A stretch of 52,452 nucleotides of DNA, from contig VMDK01000028.1 in assembly GCA_008080835.1 (NCBI GenBank), positions 1 through 52,452 on the forward strand. The letters are read 5' to 3'. The position numbers and the translations under genes were made by a program. Below the pieces are notes generated by a model, which saw only the letters and a list, made by a program, of their open reading frames with translations, was not told the origin of the DNA and did not search any database. Shown piece by piece: positions 39,951-50,270 of this stretch. The stretch is from Sphingobacteriia bacterium (GTDB lineage Bacteria; Bacteroidota; Bacteroidia; NS11-12g; UBA9320). The stretch's first letter is position 1, and every line of letters begins with the position of its first letter.

Positions 39951-41124
39951 GCTCCTTTTTGCGCTGTTTCTGCTTCAATCATCGATCACCAAGGCACAAT
40001 TAGGCTTACAGGATCGCTTGCGAACGGGTGTTTCTTATGATCTAAACCTCTTCGCACAATCCAATCAATTTGATAAAGACCTCTTCTTCAAATCGTTCTG
40101 GGACGAGGACCTCAAGAATCGACAGCTCGAAAGAACTCCCGGCCAAACGAAGCTAGGCTGGGGAACAGGTCATACAGCGGCATACCAATGGGGTGCACTG
40201 GGCGAGAATGCTTTCAAAAAGATCTACTACGTGCGGTTGTCCTATCACGACCTGCACTCAATCGATCTGGACACAGATCTGACCAAGGTTGCCCTGTTGG
40301 GCAATAGTCATACTCGTGGACAAACTATAGACGTGAACAGTTCAGGAACTGATGCGATCGAATATTCAAGTTTGGGGTTTGGTTTTGAGCGGATATCAGA
40401 TCAGAATAAGCAGATCCGTTACCAGTTGGGGGCGAACATCTTTGCAGGACATTCATTGAATGCCCAAAACACTTCATCTGGCACAATTACAACCGATTCC
40501 ATGTTGGAACATGTGACATTGGATCTGGATTACATTTCACAATCTAAAATGCGAAGTTTGAGTTCCGGAATGGGTCTTGGAATAGATCTTGGTATCTCAA
40601 AGCACACCGGTGACCGCTATTTCAAGATCTCGATCAGAGACCTTGGATTTATCAACTGGAGTAAGACCACCGAACTGGAAAATGCCAGTCGCCCTCAGAG
40701 ATTTGAAGGAGTCTTTGTTCCGGATATTCAGATCTCAGAGTTCAATTGGCTGGATTCTGTAAACAAAGAACTGGTTCTCGAAGAAACACGCTCCGTTCTG
40801 CGATTGACACCATTCAACGTTACGTTGGATGCTGAGTTCCGCTTAAGTACCCAATCAGCTTTAGGATTTAACGCACGATATTTCCATCTCATTGGTTTCA
40901 TCCCTGAGATCAGTGCACAGTATCTCAAGATCTGGAAATCCAACCGAGTATCATTCGGACTGAAGTATGGTGGTTTTGGCGTATTGAGAAGCCATTGTTC
41001 ACTGCTTTTGCAACGACATAACATCCTCAACTTCAAGCTCGACCTGGAAAGTCCGGAGAGCCTGATAATGAACGATTTGCCAATGGGATTGGCGGTTCGT
41101 ACGGGTGTGATCTGGAATCTGTGA
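39934..41124 (+). CDS. DUF5723-like outer-membrane/secreted family protein
   Basis: Start reassigned to MNRISKLLFALFLLQSSITKAQ; beta-rich barrel-like sequence; 17-bp overlap with upstream gene. Confidence 0.6.
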   Translation: MNRISKLLFALFLLQSSITKAQLGLQDRLRTGVSYDLNLFAQSNQFDKDLFFKSFWDEDLKNRQLERTPGQTKLGWGTGHTAAYQWGALGENAFKKIYYVRLSYHDLHSIDLDTDLTKVALLGNSHTRGQTIDVNSSGTDAIEYSSLGFGFERISDQNKQIRYQLGANIFAGHSLNAQNTSSGTITTDSMLEHVTLDLDYISQSKMRSLSSGMGLGIDLGISKHTGDRYFKISIRDLGFINWSKTTELENASRPQRFEGVFVPDIQISEFNWLDSVNKELVLEETRSVLRLTPFNVTLDAEFRLSTQSALGFNARYFHLIGFIPEISAQYLKIWKSNRVSFGLKYGGFGVLRSHCSLLLQRHNILNFKLDLESPESLIMNDLPMGLAVRTGVIWNL

Positions 41125-41142
41125 TCAGATGCTTAGAATGCT

Positions 41143-42429
41143 TCAGCTATTCGCTGCATTCCGAGCATAAAGTGGATATGCCGCCATCAGCTCCTTGACC
41201 ATTTCACCGGTTCTGTGAACTTCAGCATCATCAGCATGATGTTGCAAACAACGGTCGATCAATTCTACGACCTGATCCATAGTATCGGGTGTCATGCCTC
41301 TGGTTGTGATGGCCGCAGTTCCTACTCGGATACCGCTGGTCACAAAAGGTGAACGAGTTTCATTGGGAACCGTGTTCTTATTGATCGTGATATGTGCTCT
41401 GACCAAAGAATCTTCCGCAGTGCGTCCTGTCAGGTCATCAAATTTGTCGCGAAGGTCAATTAGCATCAAGTGGTTATCGGTTCCCCCGGAAATGATCTTA
41501 TAGCCTCTGTCAACAAATGATTTCGCCATCGCTTGAGCGTTATTAATGATCATTTGACCATATTCCTTGAATTCAGGCTGTAGATCCTCTCCGAAGGCGA
41601 TGGCTTTACCGGCAATGGTGTGCTCCAGCGGTCCACCCTGACTACCGGGGAAAACAGCAGAATCCAAAAGTGCGCTCATCGGGCGCAGGTTTCCTTTTCT
41701 ATCCTTTTTACCGAGTGGATTCTCGAAGTCCTGACCCATCATGATCATACCACCACGCGGCCCACGCAGTGTTTTGTGCGTAGTTGTAGTGATGATATGG
41801 CAATGAGGTAGTGGATCGTTCAAGTGTCCCGTGGCGATCAGGCCTGCAGGATGTGAGATGTCTGCAAGCAAGAGCGCTCCGACGCTATCCGCTATTTCCC
41901 GGAATCGGGCATAATCCCAATCTCTGGAGTAGCTGGAAGCACCGCAAATGATGAGCTGAGGTCTTACCTCTTGTGCCTTCTGCTCCACTTTGTCCATGTC
42001 TATGATCCCGTCAGGTTCTACTCCGTAGAAGTGACTATCGTACAGGATTCCCGAGAAATTAACTGGTGATCCGTGGGTGAGGTGACCACCATGACTGAGG
42101 TCAAAACCAAGGATGCGATCACCCGCGTTCAGACAAGCCAGCATGACCGCTGCATTTGCCTGAGAACCAGAGTGTGGCTGCACATTAGCCCATGCTGCAC
42201 CGAAGAGTTCTTTTGCACGGTCAATAGCCAACTGTTCAATTTGGTCGACAACCTCACAACCGCCGTAATATCTCTTTCCGGGAAGTCCTTCCGCATACTT
42301 GTTGGTCAGAACACTCCCTGATGCCCGCATTACCTGCTCTGACACGAAGTTTTCAGATGCTATGAGTTCGATACCATCCTGTTGTCTTTTCAGTTCCTGA
42401 TCGATCAGGTCAAATACTTTCTTATCCAT
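41143..42429 (-). CDS. glyA: Serine hydroxymethyltransferase
   Basis: [71 protein letters not shown]. Confidence 0.97.
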   Translation of the reverse strand: MDKKVFDLIDQELKRQQDGIELIASENFVSEQVMRASGSVLTNKYAEGLPGKRYYGGCEVVDQIEQLAIDRAKELFGAAWANVQPHSGSQANAAVMLACLNAGDRILGFDLSHGGHLTHGSPVNFSGILYDSHFYGVEPDGIIDMDKVEQKAQEVRPQLIICGASSYSRDWDYARFREIADSVGALLLADISHPAGLIATGHLNDPLPHCHIITTTTHKTLRGPRGGMIMMGQDFENPLGKKDRKGNLRPMSALLDSAVFPGSQGGPLEHTIAGKAIAFGEDLQPEFKEYGQMIINNAQAMAKSFVDRGYKIISGGTDNHLMLIDLRDKFDDLTGRTAEDSLVRAHITINKNTVPNETRSPFVTSGIRVGTAAITTRGMTPDTMDQVVELIDRCLQHHADDAEVHRTGEMVKELMAAYPLYARNAANS

Positions 42430-42451
42430 TTACTCGCGAATATTTAGCCGA

Positions 42452-42459
42452 CAAATGTA
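42452..42459 (-). promoter_or_regulatory. Candidate -7 element TACATTTG (minus strand) upstream of glyA
   Basis: TAnnTTTG match 23 nt upstream of the glyA start. Confidence 0.35.
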
Positions 42460-42660
42460 ATCAACACATATATATTGAGGTTTATTGACATTTTTTTAAT
42501 AATTTCATCGTCAATTTGCAGCTGTGAAGTGGATCAGCGGCAGATTGAAAAGATAAAATGATGAAGAATTTCCATGTCGGAAGTGACCAAACGTATTGCG
42601 GATTTTTATCCCATGATGGAGGGAGTGACCGATTTATGTTCTTCGTTCAAAGATGATACT

Positions 42661-45600
42661 ATGACTACTATGCCAACCAATCACCTCAATTTGAGGCGGT
42701 ATGGATTGGTGGCGCTGTTCCTTTGTTTGAGCATTTTTGCCCATGCTCAAAATGTCGGGATCAACGCTACCGGAGTGGATCCACATCCCTCTGCCATGCT
42801 CGACGTGAACTCCATCGACAAAGGAGTTCTGGTTCCTCGCCTCACCAAAGCCCAAAAACTTGGTATTCCAGCCCCTGCGACAGGCCTTTTGGTCTATCAG
42901 CTGGACGACACGATCGGATTCTGGTTCTATACCGGGACGAATTGGGAACCTATTTTCCGTACTGTAGAAGCCGGAACCGGGCTGACAGGAGGACAGATCT
43001 ACAGCTATGGAAGGATTGACCTCGCTACAACGGGCGTTGTGCCGGGCACATATGGTAGCTCAGATAGTATACCACGATTCACTGTAAACCAACACGGGCA
43101 GTTGGTTTTCGCCGGTAATGTACCGGTAAATCACCCTTTTGAAAAAGACTCTGTGATCGGAAACGAGATCACTGACACCTTGAATGCCAGAGGAATGCTG
43201 GAAATGTACGGTACAGGTACAACTGCTGATCCGTATCGTCTGGGAATTCGAGCGGGAATCAATATCAATGATATCTGGATCTGGAACGGGAGCAGTTGGA
43301 CGTTCGCTCCCCTTCCGGTCGAGAAGGACAGTGTAGTTGGAAACGAGATCGCCGACACGATCGACACCTACGGATTGATCGGTCGCACGGGTTCCGGCAC
43401 TTCTGCCGACCCATTCATGATCACGGGAATGCCGGGCAATAACCCCGGAGATATCTGGCAATGGAATGGAAACAAGTGGGTGTCCGCCCGATTAGTTTCT
43501 CCTTTGGAACAGGACAGCGTCATTGGTAACGAGATCGCTGATACCATCAATTCACGAGGTATCATTAATCGCACGGGTTCGGGAACGAATGTCGATCCGT
43601 ACAGGATCGAAGTGAACCCGGGTAATACTGTTGGCCAGGTATGGCAATGGGACGGGAACAAATGGGTTCCGCAGACATTGGTGTACCCTCTGGAAAAAGA
43701 CTCCGTCATTGGTAACGAGATCGCTGATACATCGAACGCTCGAGGTATCCTCAACCGATCAGGCAGCGGGACTACCGTAGACCCATACACCGTTGGGATC
43801 AACCCAGGAAAAAATGCTGGGGAAGTCTGGACCTGGGACGGCTCCAAGTGGGTGCCTATGGTTATTGTGCATCCTCTCGAGCAAGACTCTGTGATTGGTA
43901 ATGAAATAGCTGATACTGTTAACGCGCGAGGAATACTCTCAAAGATTGGTTCAGGAACTGCCGCCGATCCTTATATGATCGGTATCAATGCAGGAAATAA
44001 TGTGGGTGAAGTTTGGACCTGGGATGGAACGAACTGGGTACCGACGCCGATCACTCATCCGATCGAACAAGACAGTGTGATCGGTAACGAGATCGCTGAT
44101 ACAACTCTTGCCCGAGGGATTCTCTTGAAAAGTGGAACCGGTACTGCCACTGACCCTTATTTGGTAGGAATCAATCCGGGATCCAATCAAGGAGATGTAT
44201 GGACCTGGGACGGTTCCAAATGGGTACCAATGCCAATAACTCATCCTCTTGAAAAAGACAGCATCATCGGAAATGAAGTAACCGATACACTCAATGCACG
44301 CGGTGTACTTGAAAAATATGGCACAGGCACAGATGCCGACCCATATATGCTTGGTATCAGTGCGGGTAATAATACCGGAGATATCTGGAGATGGAATGGA
44401 TCTACATGGATCGCGGTTCCATTGCCGGTAGAAGTCGATGCTATAATCGGAAATGAAATCTACGACACGATCACAAACGGGTTCCTTGACCTTCAGGGTG
44501 CAGGAACCAATGCTGATCCCAAGCGTGTGGGAATGAAGCCGGGGTCGTTCAATGGCGCTTACTTGCGCTGGAATGGCACGACCTGGTACAGCGATTCGAC
44601 TTACCAGAATACGCTGGATATGGCTTATGACGAAGGAGGTCCGGGTGCCGGTCGCAATATCATTGCGGACTCAGGTCCGGTATTAGTTGAAGGAACTGAT
44701 GGGATCATCGTTCAGGGAACACACGCAAGTGGTGCTTCGATCGGAAGTCCGGGAATGGGCTCAAGAATGATCTACAATCCACGGAAGTCGGCCTTTAGAG
44801 CAGGACGCGCAGGAGGCACTCAATGGGACGTTGCCAATGTAGGTGATTACTCATTTGCAGGAGGCCACAGTACAACAGCCTCAGGGAATTACAGTACCGC
44901 ATTCGGATATGGATCTGTTGCGGATGATATTTACACTTTCGCCGCCGGAGACAGCTCGGCTGCGACCAACCGAAGAGCTATAGCGATCGGTGATCGCACT
45001 TGGGCGAATGGATTATCGTCTGTTTCGATCGGAAAAGAAGCGCTTTCAGAAGGAGAGAATTCAATAAGTATTGGACACCGCACGCGCAGTGAGGGTCCAT
45101 TCAGTGTCTCTATCGGAGAAGAAAGCCACACTCAAGGATTCCACTCATATGCATTTGGATATCAAGACACAGCACAGGGAGATTATAGTGTTGCGATGGG
45201 TTATGACTCCTATGCAGAAGGGGACAGTTCGATTGCGATCGGGATACACACATATACCACAAACCCTTATTCGGTGGCTATAGGTAACCATGTTTACGCC
45301 ATTGCAGATAAGTCGGTAGCTCTCGGGAGTTATGTGTCTTCGAACAACAAGAACGGTTCGTTCATTTTCGGTGATGGAAGTACGACCAATATCCTTCAGA
45401 GTTCAACATTGAACCAAATGACCATGCGTTTCGACGGTGGTTACTATCTCTATACCAATTCAGCCGCTACATTAGGTGTACGCCTGGTGAATGGTGCAAC
45501 GGCCTGGACCACGCTGTCTGACAGAAATACTAAGGAAAACTTTGAAGCTGTTGACGGTGAGTGGGTTATCTCGCAATTGAGACATGTACCGGTTTCAACC

Positions 45601-45894
45601 TGGAACTATATTGAAGGTGATGCAAGCGTTAGGAACATGGGGCCAATGGCTCAGGATTTCTATCATGCATTCCATCTGGGTGGAAGCGATAGTCTGGGGA
45701 TCACGACCTTGAACTTCGATGGTGTGAACCTTGCGGCTATTCAAGCTTTGATCAAAAGGACAGACGACCTGAGTGATACTCAAGCAGAGTTGATCAAATC
45801 TCAGGAAAAGATAAAACAACAGGAAGCTGAGATCAGTGAGCTCCGCGATGAACTAGATGCATTGCGAGAGCGTATCGAGCGTCTGGAGGAATAG
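42661..45894 (+). CDS. Secreted tail-fibre-like protein: eight ~62-aa repeats, YadA-head-like repeats, peptidase S74 intramolecular chaperone domain, C-terminal coiled coil
   Basis: Start reassigned to MTTMPTNHLNLRRYG..FAHAQ signal peptide; repeats DSVIGNEIADT..GSGT..DPY..G..WTWDGSKWVP; YSVAMGYDSYAEGDSSIAIG repeats; SDRNTKENFEAVDGEWVISQLRHVPVSTWNY..MGPMAQDFYHAF. Confidence 0.9.
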   Translation: MTTMPTNHLNLRRYGLVALFLCLSIFAHAQNVGINATGVDPHPSAMLDVNSIDKGVLVPRLTKAQKLGIPAPATGLLVYQLDDTIGFWFYTGTNWEPIFRTVEAGTGLTGGQIYSYGRIDLATTGVVPGTYGSSDSIPRFTVNQHGQLVFAGNVPVNHPFEKDSVIGNEITDTLNARGMLEMYGTGTTADPYRLGIRAGININDIWIWNGSSWTFAPLPVEKDSVVGNEIADTIDTYGLIGRTGSGTSADPFMITGMPGNNPGDIWQWNGNKWVSARLVSPLEQDSVIGNEIADTINSRGIINRTGSGTNVDPYRIEVNPGNTVGQVWQWDGNKWVPQTLVYPLEKDSVIGNEIADTSNARGILNRSGSGTTVDPYTVGINPGKNAGEVWTWDGSKWVPMVIVHPLEQDSVIGNEIADTVNARGILSKIGSGTAADPYMIGINAGNNVGEVWTWDGTNWVPTPITHPIEQDSVIGNEIADTTLARGILLKSGTGTATDPYLVGINPGSNQGDVWTWDGSKWVPMPITHPLEKDSIIGNEVTDTLNARGVLEKYGTGTDADPYMLGISAGNNTGDIWRWNGSTWIAVPLPVEVDAIIGNEIYDTITNGFLDLQGAGTNADPKRVGMKPGSFNGAYLRWNGTTWYSDSTYQNTLDMAYDEGGPGAGRNIIADSGPVLVEGTDGIIVQGTHASGASIGSPGMGSRMIYNPRKSAFRAGRAGGTQWDVANVGDYSFAGGHSTTASGNYSTAFGYGSVADDIYTFAAGDSSAATNRRAIAIGDRTWANGLSSVSIGKEALSEGENSISIGHRTRSEGPFSVSIGEESHTQGFHSYAFGYQDTAQGDYSVAMGYDSYAEGDSSIAIGIHTYTTNPYSVAIGNHVYAIADKSVALGSYVSSNNKNGSFIFGDGSTTNILQSSTLNQMTMRFDGGYYLYTNSAATLGVRLVNGATAWTTLSDRNTKENFEAVDGEWVISQLRHVPVSTWNYIEGDASVRNMGPMAQDFYHAFHLGGSDSLGITTLNFDGVNLAAIQALIKRTDDLSDTQAELIKSQEKIKQQEAEISELRDELDALRERIERLEE
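43138..44607 (+). repeat. Tandem coding repeat, 8 copies of 60-62 aa (180-186 bp)
   Basis: Copies start at 43138, 43318, 43504, 43690, 43876, 44062, 44248 and 44428 (last copy degenerate). Confidence 0.92.
44848..45390 (+). repeat. YadA-head/Hep_Hag-like ~14-aa repeats
   Basis: SFAGGHSTTASGNYSTAFGYGS..SIAIGDRTWANGLSSVSIGKEALSEGENSISIGHRTRSEG.. periodic SxAxG motif. Confidence 0.8.
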
Positions 45895-45897
45895 AGA

Positions 45898-48207
45898 ATG
45901 CTGAAACGGGTTTCCATATCGTTGCTCATTGCACTGAGCAGCTCGGGCGTCTTCGCTCAGGGCTGGGTGAACAACGGCGCCAATGTGGTGCTCACGGATT
46001 CCGTACATGTGGTTGTGACCACGGCAAATGGACACTACCTCAGCAAGAACAGCGGTCTGATCCGTTCCAAACGTGAAAGCTATTTCCACATCCGTGGTAA
46101 CTGGATCAACAATGGTGGAAACGAAGCTATTGCAAGTAATAACGGAACTGTCATCCTGGATGGAGCAATACAACAGATCCTAGGTTCTAGTTCCAGCTCA
46201 TTCAATAATCTTTTACTCACCGGTACAGGTGACAAATACCTTGGCATTGAGACACTCGTGGGGGGTGGACAGCTCGGCTTCAAATCCGGTCAATTGGATC
46301 TCACCAACAAGCGACTCTACCTGAATACAAACACGCTGATCGTCAACAATGAAAAGAACGACGCCATTCAGCGTGCTAACGGTATCATAGTCGGTGAGAC
46401 GAACCCAATTGTAGGGTATAGTTTCGTGCAATGGAATTTCCGTGATCAACCGTTTGGTAATCAGTACGAGATCCCATTCGGAAGCATAGACGATATCTAC
46501 ATACCATTCCTGTTCAACATAGATCAGGATGGGGTATCTAGTTTGGACAGTGGTCATTTGAAAGTAGCCATGTATCCGACCAACCCTCTGGTGGCGTTGA
46601 ACAACAGACCGTTACCGGCAGGTGTTACGAATCTGGACAATGAATATGGGATCGAGAATGACATCAAGAGTCTGGACCGTTTCTATGTGGTTCGCTCGGG
46701 TGGATTTGGGTTCCAGCCTCAATTGAGTTTGATCTTCCCATACATCGATCGCGAGTGGGACCAACTTGCAGGATCACTCAACGATATCGTGGAAGACGAT
46801 CTGGTAGCCGTTCGATATAACAGTGGGAATAACCAATGGAGCTATGATGGTTCGGGTAATGCCGATGCCGGTAACAACAATGTGAATTCTTCTGCAGGGA
46901 GCTCGTTTGCGGGCAATTGGGTCCTGTATAATATTTCTCCTTGCCCTGTCGCTTCGCTTGAATTTGACGAAGTATGCTTTGGCGAGCAAATGGAATTCAG
47001 GAACACATCTACCATTAATAGAGGCTCGATCACAGAAGTTGACTGGGATCTTGGTGGAGTAGCATACTCCGGCCAGGATACGGTGCAGCATTTGTTCCCA
47101 ACAGATGGCACTCAAAATGTTCGACTCATAGTTACATCCGATCGCGGATGCAAGGATACCGTGATCACAACGATTGAAGTTCATCCACTACCGATAATAG
47201 ACTTCGGTTACACGGATACCTGTCTTGGAATGCCAACGATCTTCACCAGTAGAAGTACCACGAGAACAGGTACGCCAATGCTCCATCAGTGGAAATCGCC
47301 GGGTATGACGCCCGGAAGCGGGTCGCAGTTCGCGCATGTATTCCCGGCAATAGGGATGTTTACAATGACCCACATCAGTACGAACTCATGGGGTTGTGTG
47401 GACAGTGCAAGCAAAGACTTTAATGTACGTGAGACGCCACCTGTAGAGTTCTATACGCGAGAGATATGTGAAGGAGAGATCGTGGATTTCGTCGACGAAA
47501 CGGGAGGAGCTTCTGCATTGCGCAGCTGGACCTGGAAGGTTGGAGACGAAGTGATATCATACAGTGATAGTACCAGTCGAAGATTCAGTTTCGCGGGAAC
47601 GTACCCGATCACCTTGATCGTTGAGAACGAGTATGGTTGCATCGACTCTTTCGTTCAACCACAGTTGGTGAAACCTAAAGCGATCGCCGATTTTACGTTC
47701 TGGCCTGACAGGGTGCTGATCAGTGACCCAATAGTTCGATTCTTCGACAACAGTACCAATACCAATATTTACGATTGGGACTTCGGGGATGGTGTAGGTA
47801 GATCCAACCTGATGAATCCTGAGTATACGTATGCCGATACGGGAGCTTATTCAATATTGCTGATCGCCGATAATGACGGACAATGTCCGGATACCGTTCG
47901 CAAGACCATAGTGATCGGTCCGGATCTTAAGATATTCATACCCAACGCCTTTACGCCGCAAGGGCTGGATAATCTGAATGAAACATTTAAGCCGTCCGGG
48001 GTTCTTCAGGGCATGCGCGACTTCCACATGCAGATCTATAACCGCTGGGGTGAAATGCTCTTCGAGAGTTTCAGTATCGACAATCCGTGGGATGGAACCT
48101 ATCGTGGTGTGGAAGTTGAAATGGGCAACTATCTCTACTTGATACGTGTTGTGGATCACCAGCGCAACGAGCACTTCTTCAAAGGGATGGTCATGCTCCT
48201 TCGATAA
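45898..48207 (+). CDS. PKD-domain protein with T9SS type B (gliding-motility/CHU_C-like) sorting domain
   Basis: Signal peptide ..SSSGVFAQ; PKD motif YDWDFGDGVGRSNLMNPEYTYADTGAYSILLIADN; C-terminus IFIPNAFTPQGLDNLNETFKP..MQIYNRWGEMLFES..PWDGTYRGVEVEMGNYLYLIRV. Confidence 0.93.
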   Translation: MLKRVSISLLIALSSSGVFAQGWVNNGANVVLTDSVHVVVTTANGHYLSKNSGLIRSKRESYFHIRGNWINNGGNEAIASNNGTVILDGAIQQILGSSSSSFNNLLLTGTGDKYLGIETLVGGGQLGFKSGQLDLTNKRLYLNTNTLIVNNEKNDAIQRANGIIVGETNPIVGYSFVQWNFRDQPFGNQYEIPFGSIDDIYIPFLFNIDQDGVSSLDSGHLKVAMYPTNPLVALNNRPLPAGVTNLDNEYGIENDIKSLDRFYVVRSGGFGFQPQLSLIFPYIDREWDQLAGSLNDIVEDDLVAVRYNSGNNQWSYDGSGNADAGNNNVNSSAGSSFAGNWVLYNISPCPVASLEFDEVCFGEQMEFRNTSTINRGSITEVDWDLGGVAYSGQDTVQHLFPTDGTQNVRLIVTSDRGCKDTVITTIEVHPLPIIDFGYTDTCLGMPTIFTSRSTTRTGTPMLHQWKSPGMTPGSGSQFAHVFPAIGMFTMTHISTNSWGCVDSASKDFNVRETPPVEFYTREICEGEIVDFVDETGGASALRSWTWKVGDEVISYSDSTSRRFSFAGTYPITLIVENEYGCIDSFVQPQLVKPKAIADFTFWPDRVLISDPIVRFFDNSTNTNIYDWDFGDGVGRSNLMNPEYTYADTGAYSILLIADNDGQCPDTVRKTIVIGPDLKIFIPNAFTPQGLDNLNETFKPSGVLQGMRDFHMQIYNRWGEMLFESFSIDNPWDGTYRGVEVEMGNYLYLIRVVDHQRNEHFFKGMVMLLR

Positions 48208-48269
48208 GGGAGCTTCCGCTTAAATTCTTCTTCAATTTTCGTTATCCTTGAAAGGAAAAAGGATATTCG

Positions 48270-50270
48270 TTGATGTCGTCTCCAAAACGAAAGAAGGGTA
48301 AGAAGCCAATAAAGAAATCGCGTCCTCCACAGACGCAGAAAGTATCTCAGAAACAATCCTCCGGATTTTCACTTCAGAAATATCCCGGAATAGTGATTGC
48401 GATTCTTTCCTTTCTGTTGTACGTCAACACCCTTAACCATCAATTTGCCTTTGATGACGCCATTGTCATAACCGGGAACAGTTTGACTCAGAAGGGTACA
48501 TCGGGTATTCCGGATCTGGTAACAAAGGACTTCTTTGTCGGGATATACGGAGAACATGGAATGGAGCTTACTGGTGGAAGGTATCGTCCCCTTAGCTTAG
48601 TGATGTTCGCCATCGAAATGGAGCTTTTCGGAGAGAAGAAAATCTCGAAATCCGGCAAACCGGTGTTGAGCGCAGATCGCGAACAACTTTACAGTTATAA
48701 CCCCTTCATTGGTCACTTGGTCAACTTGATATTCTACGCACTCAGCGTCTATTTACTGTTTGTGCTTTTAGGCAAATGGTTTCCCAAGCAACCCATGGTC
48801 GCATGGATCGGGGCACTCCTATTCGCTCTCCATCCCATACACACGGAAGTCGTTGCAAACATCAAAAGTCGCGACGAGATCATGGCTCTTTTCTTCTTGA
48901 TCTGTACCTTTTTGCAGATTGATAAAATCGTTCATAATCAGTCAGTTAAGAGTAGCACTCTTGCGGGAGTGTTCTTCTTTCTTGCTGCGATGAGTAAGGA
49001 AAATGCATTCACCTTTATTGTGTTTGTTCCGCTTTTGATCGCAGTGATCTACAAAAAGAGTTGGAAAGACAGTTTCAAAGGTTCTTTGCCGATCTGGATA
49101 GGTGGAATTATCTATTTGGTTTTGAGGACAAGCATGGTTGGGCTCCCTAGCACTGTAGAAACGAATCCATCTATTCTTGAAAACCCATTTGTGGATACGG
49201 ACCCTCTGACCAAGTTCGGAACCATATTCGTAGTTCTTCTTAGGTATGTGATCTTGCTCTTCGTTCCACACACAATGAGCTCAGATTACAGTTACCCGCA
49301 GATCGAGTATGTTGGCTTTGGTGATATAGAGGCATTAGCCGGTTTGGCGATCTATTTAGGAATGGGTGCTTTGTTGATCTATGGAGTGCTCAAGAAGCAG
49401 ACGTATACGTTGTTTCTGGCAGCCTATCTATTGCCGTTGAGTGTAGCCAGCAACATCGTGTTCAATATTGGAGCACCGATGGGAGAGCGCTTTGTGTATA
49501 TGTCGAGCTTTGGATTCGCCACTGGCATTGCTTGGATCATTGCGACCAAGCTGAAAGTTCCAACGTGGAAAGCACTCGAGAGCAATAAAGGGTTGCTTGT
49601 TGCATTGATCGTCTGTGGGGTATTTTACAGCTACAAGACAGTCGGACGCAACGTCGACTGGTACGACAATGAGACCTTATTCACGGCTGATATCGAGAAT
49701 AGTCCAAACAGTGCCAAGATGAATTATTATTTCGCCAACACATTTCTCAAGAAACAAATGGCGGATGAAAAACACACCGATGCAAAGGAATGGTTGGCCC
49801 TTGCAGAAAAGCATTTCACCAAGGCAGTGGAGCTTTATCCCAAATTCGGCCTGGGATGGTATAATTTGGGTTTGGTGAAAGTGCAAAAAGGAGAGGGACA
49901 AGAGGCGCTTCCGTATGCGAAGAGGGCCCTGGAAATTGAACCAGATAATGCAAAAGCAATGGCTCTGTTGGGTCAGATCTATGGTCGTTTCCTCATGCAG
50001 CCGAAGAACGGTATCGCACCTTTGCGCACAGCCATAGAAAAGTTTGGGAATCGAGACCCGGGTGTGGTGCAAAATTTAGCGATCTGCTATGCCATGACCC
50101 AGCAAAATGACAGTGCCGCATACTACTTTGAGTTGGCTTTGAAGAATGACCCGAACAATGTGAAAGTGCTTCAAAATCTGGGAGGACTTATGTTGCAAGC
50201 GGGTCGACAGGAAAAGGCACAAGAATACTTCAGTAGAGCTCAGGCGCTGAGCGGAAATCAAGGACAATGA
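48270..50270 (+). CDS. TMTC-like GT-C membrane protein with C-terminal TPRs (copy 1)
   Basis: FAFDDAIVITGN (GT-C DD motif), GGRYRPLSLVMFAIE, HPIHTEVVANIKSRDEIMALFF; multi-TM; TPR tail. Confidence 0.8.
   Translation: MMSSPKRKKGKKPIKKSRPPQTQKVSQKQSSGFSLQKYPGIVIAILSFLLYVNTLNHQFAFDDAIVITGNSLTQKGTSGIPDLVTKDFFVGIYGEHGMELTGGRYRPLSLVMFAIEMELFGEKKISKSGKPVLSADREQLYSYNPFIGHLVNLIFYALSVYLLFVLLGKWFPKQPMVAWIGALLFALHPIHTEVVANIKSRDEIMALFFLICTFLQIDKIVHNQSVKSSTLAGVFFFLAAMSKENAFTFIVFVPLLIAVIYKKSWKDSFKGSLPIWIGGIIYLVLRTSMVGLPSTVETNPSILENPFVDTDPLTKFGTIFVVLLRYVILLFVPHTMSSDYSYPQIEYVGFGDIEALAGLAIYLGMGALLIYGVLKKQTYTLFLAAYLLPLSVASNIVFNIGAPMGERFVYMSSFGFATGIAWIIATKLKVPTWKALESNKGLLVALIVCGVFYSYKTVGRNVDWYDNETLFTADIENSPNSAKMNYYFANTFLKKQMADEKHTDAKEWLALAEKHFTKAVELYPKFGLGWYNLGLVKVQKGEGQEALPYAKRALEIEPDNAKAMALLGQIYGRFLMQPKNGIAPLRTAIEKFGNRDPGVVQNLAICYAMTQQNDSAAYYFELALKNDPNNVKVLQNLGGLMLQAGRQEKAQEYFSRAQALSGNQGQ

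Noticed and set aside
43138-44607. Regular repeats as a possible CRISPR array
   Set aside because: The repeats are 186 bp, in frame within one ORF and without a short direct-repeat/spacer pattern.
42661-45894. S74 fibre as evidence of a prophage
   Set aside because: It has a Sec signal peptide and lies next to T9SS cargo; no capsid, terminase, portal or integrase genes were seen nearby.
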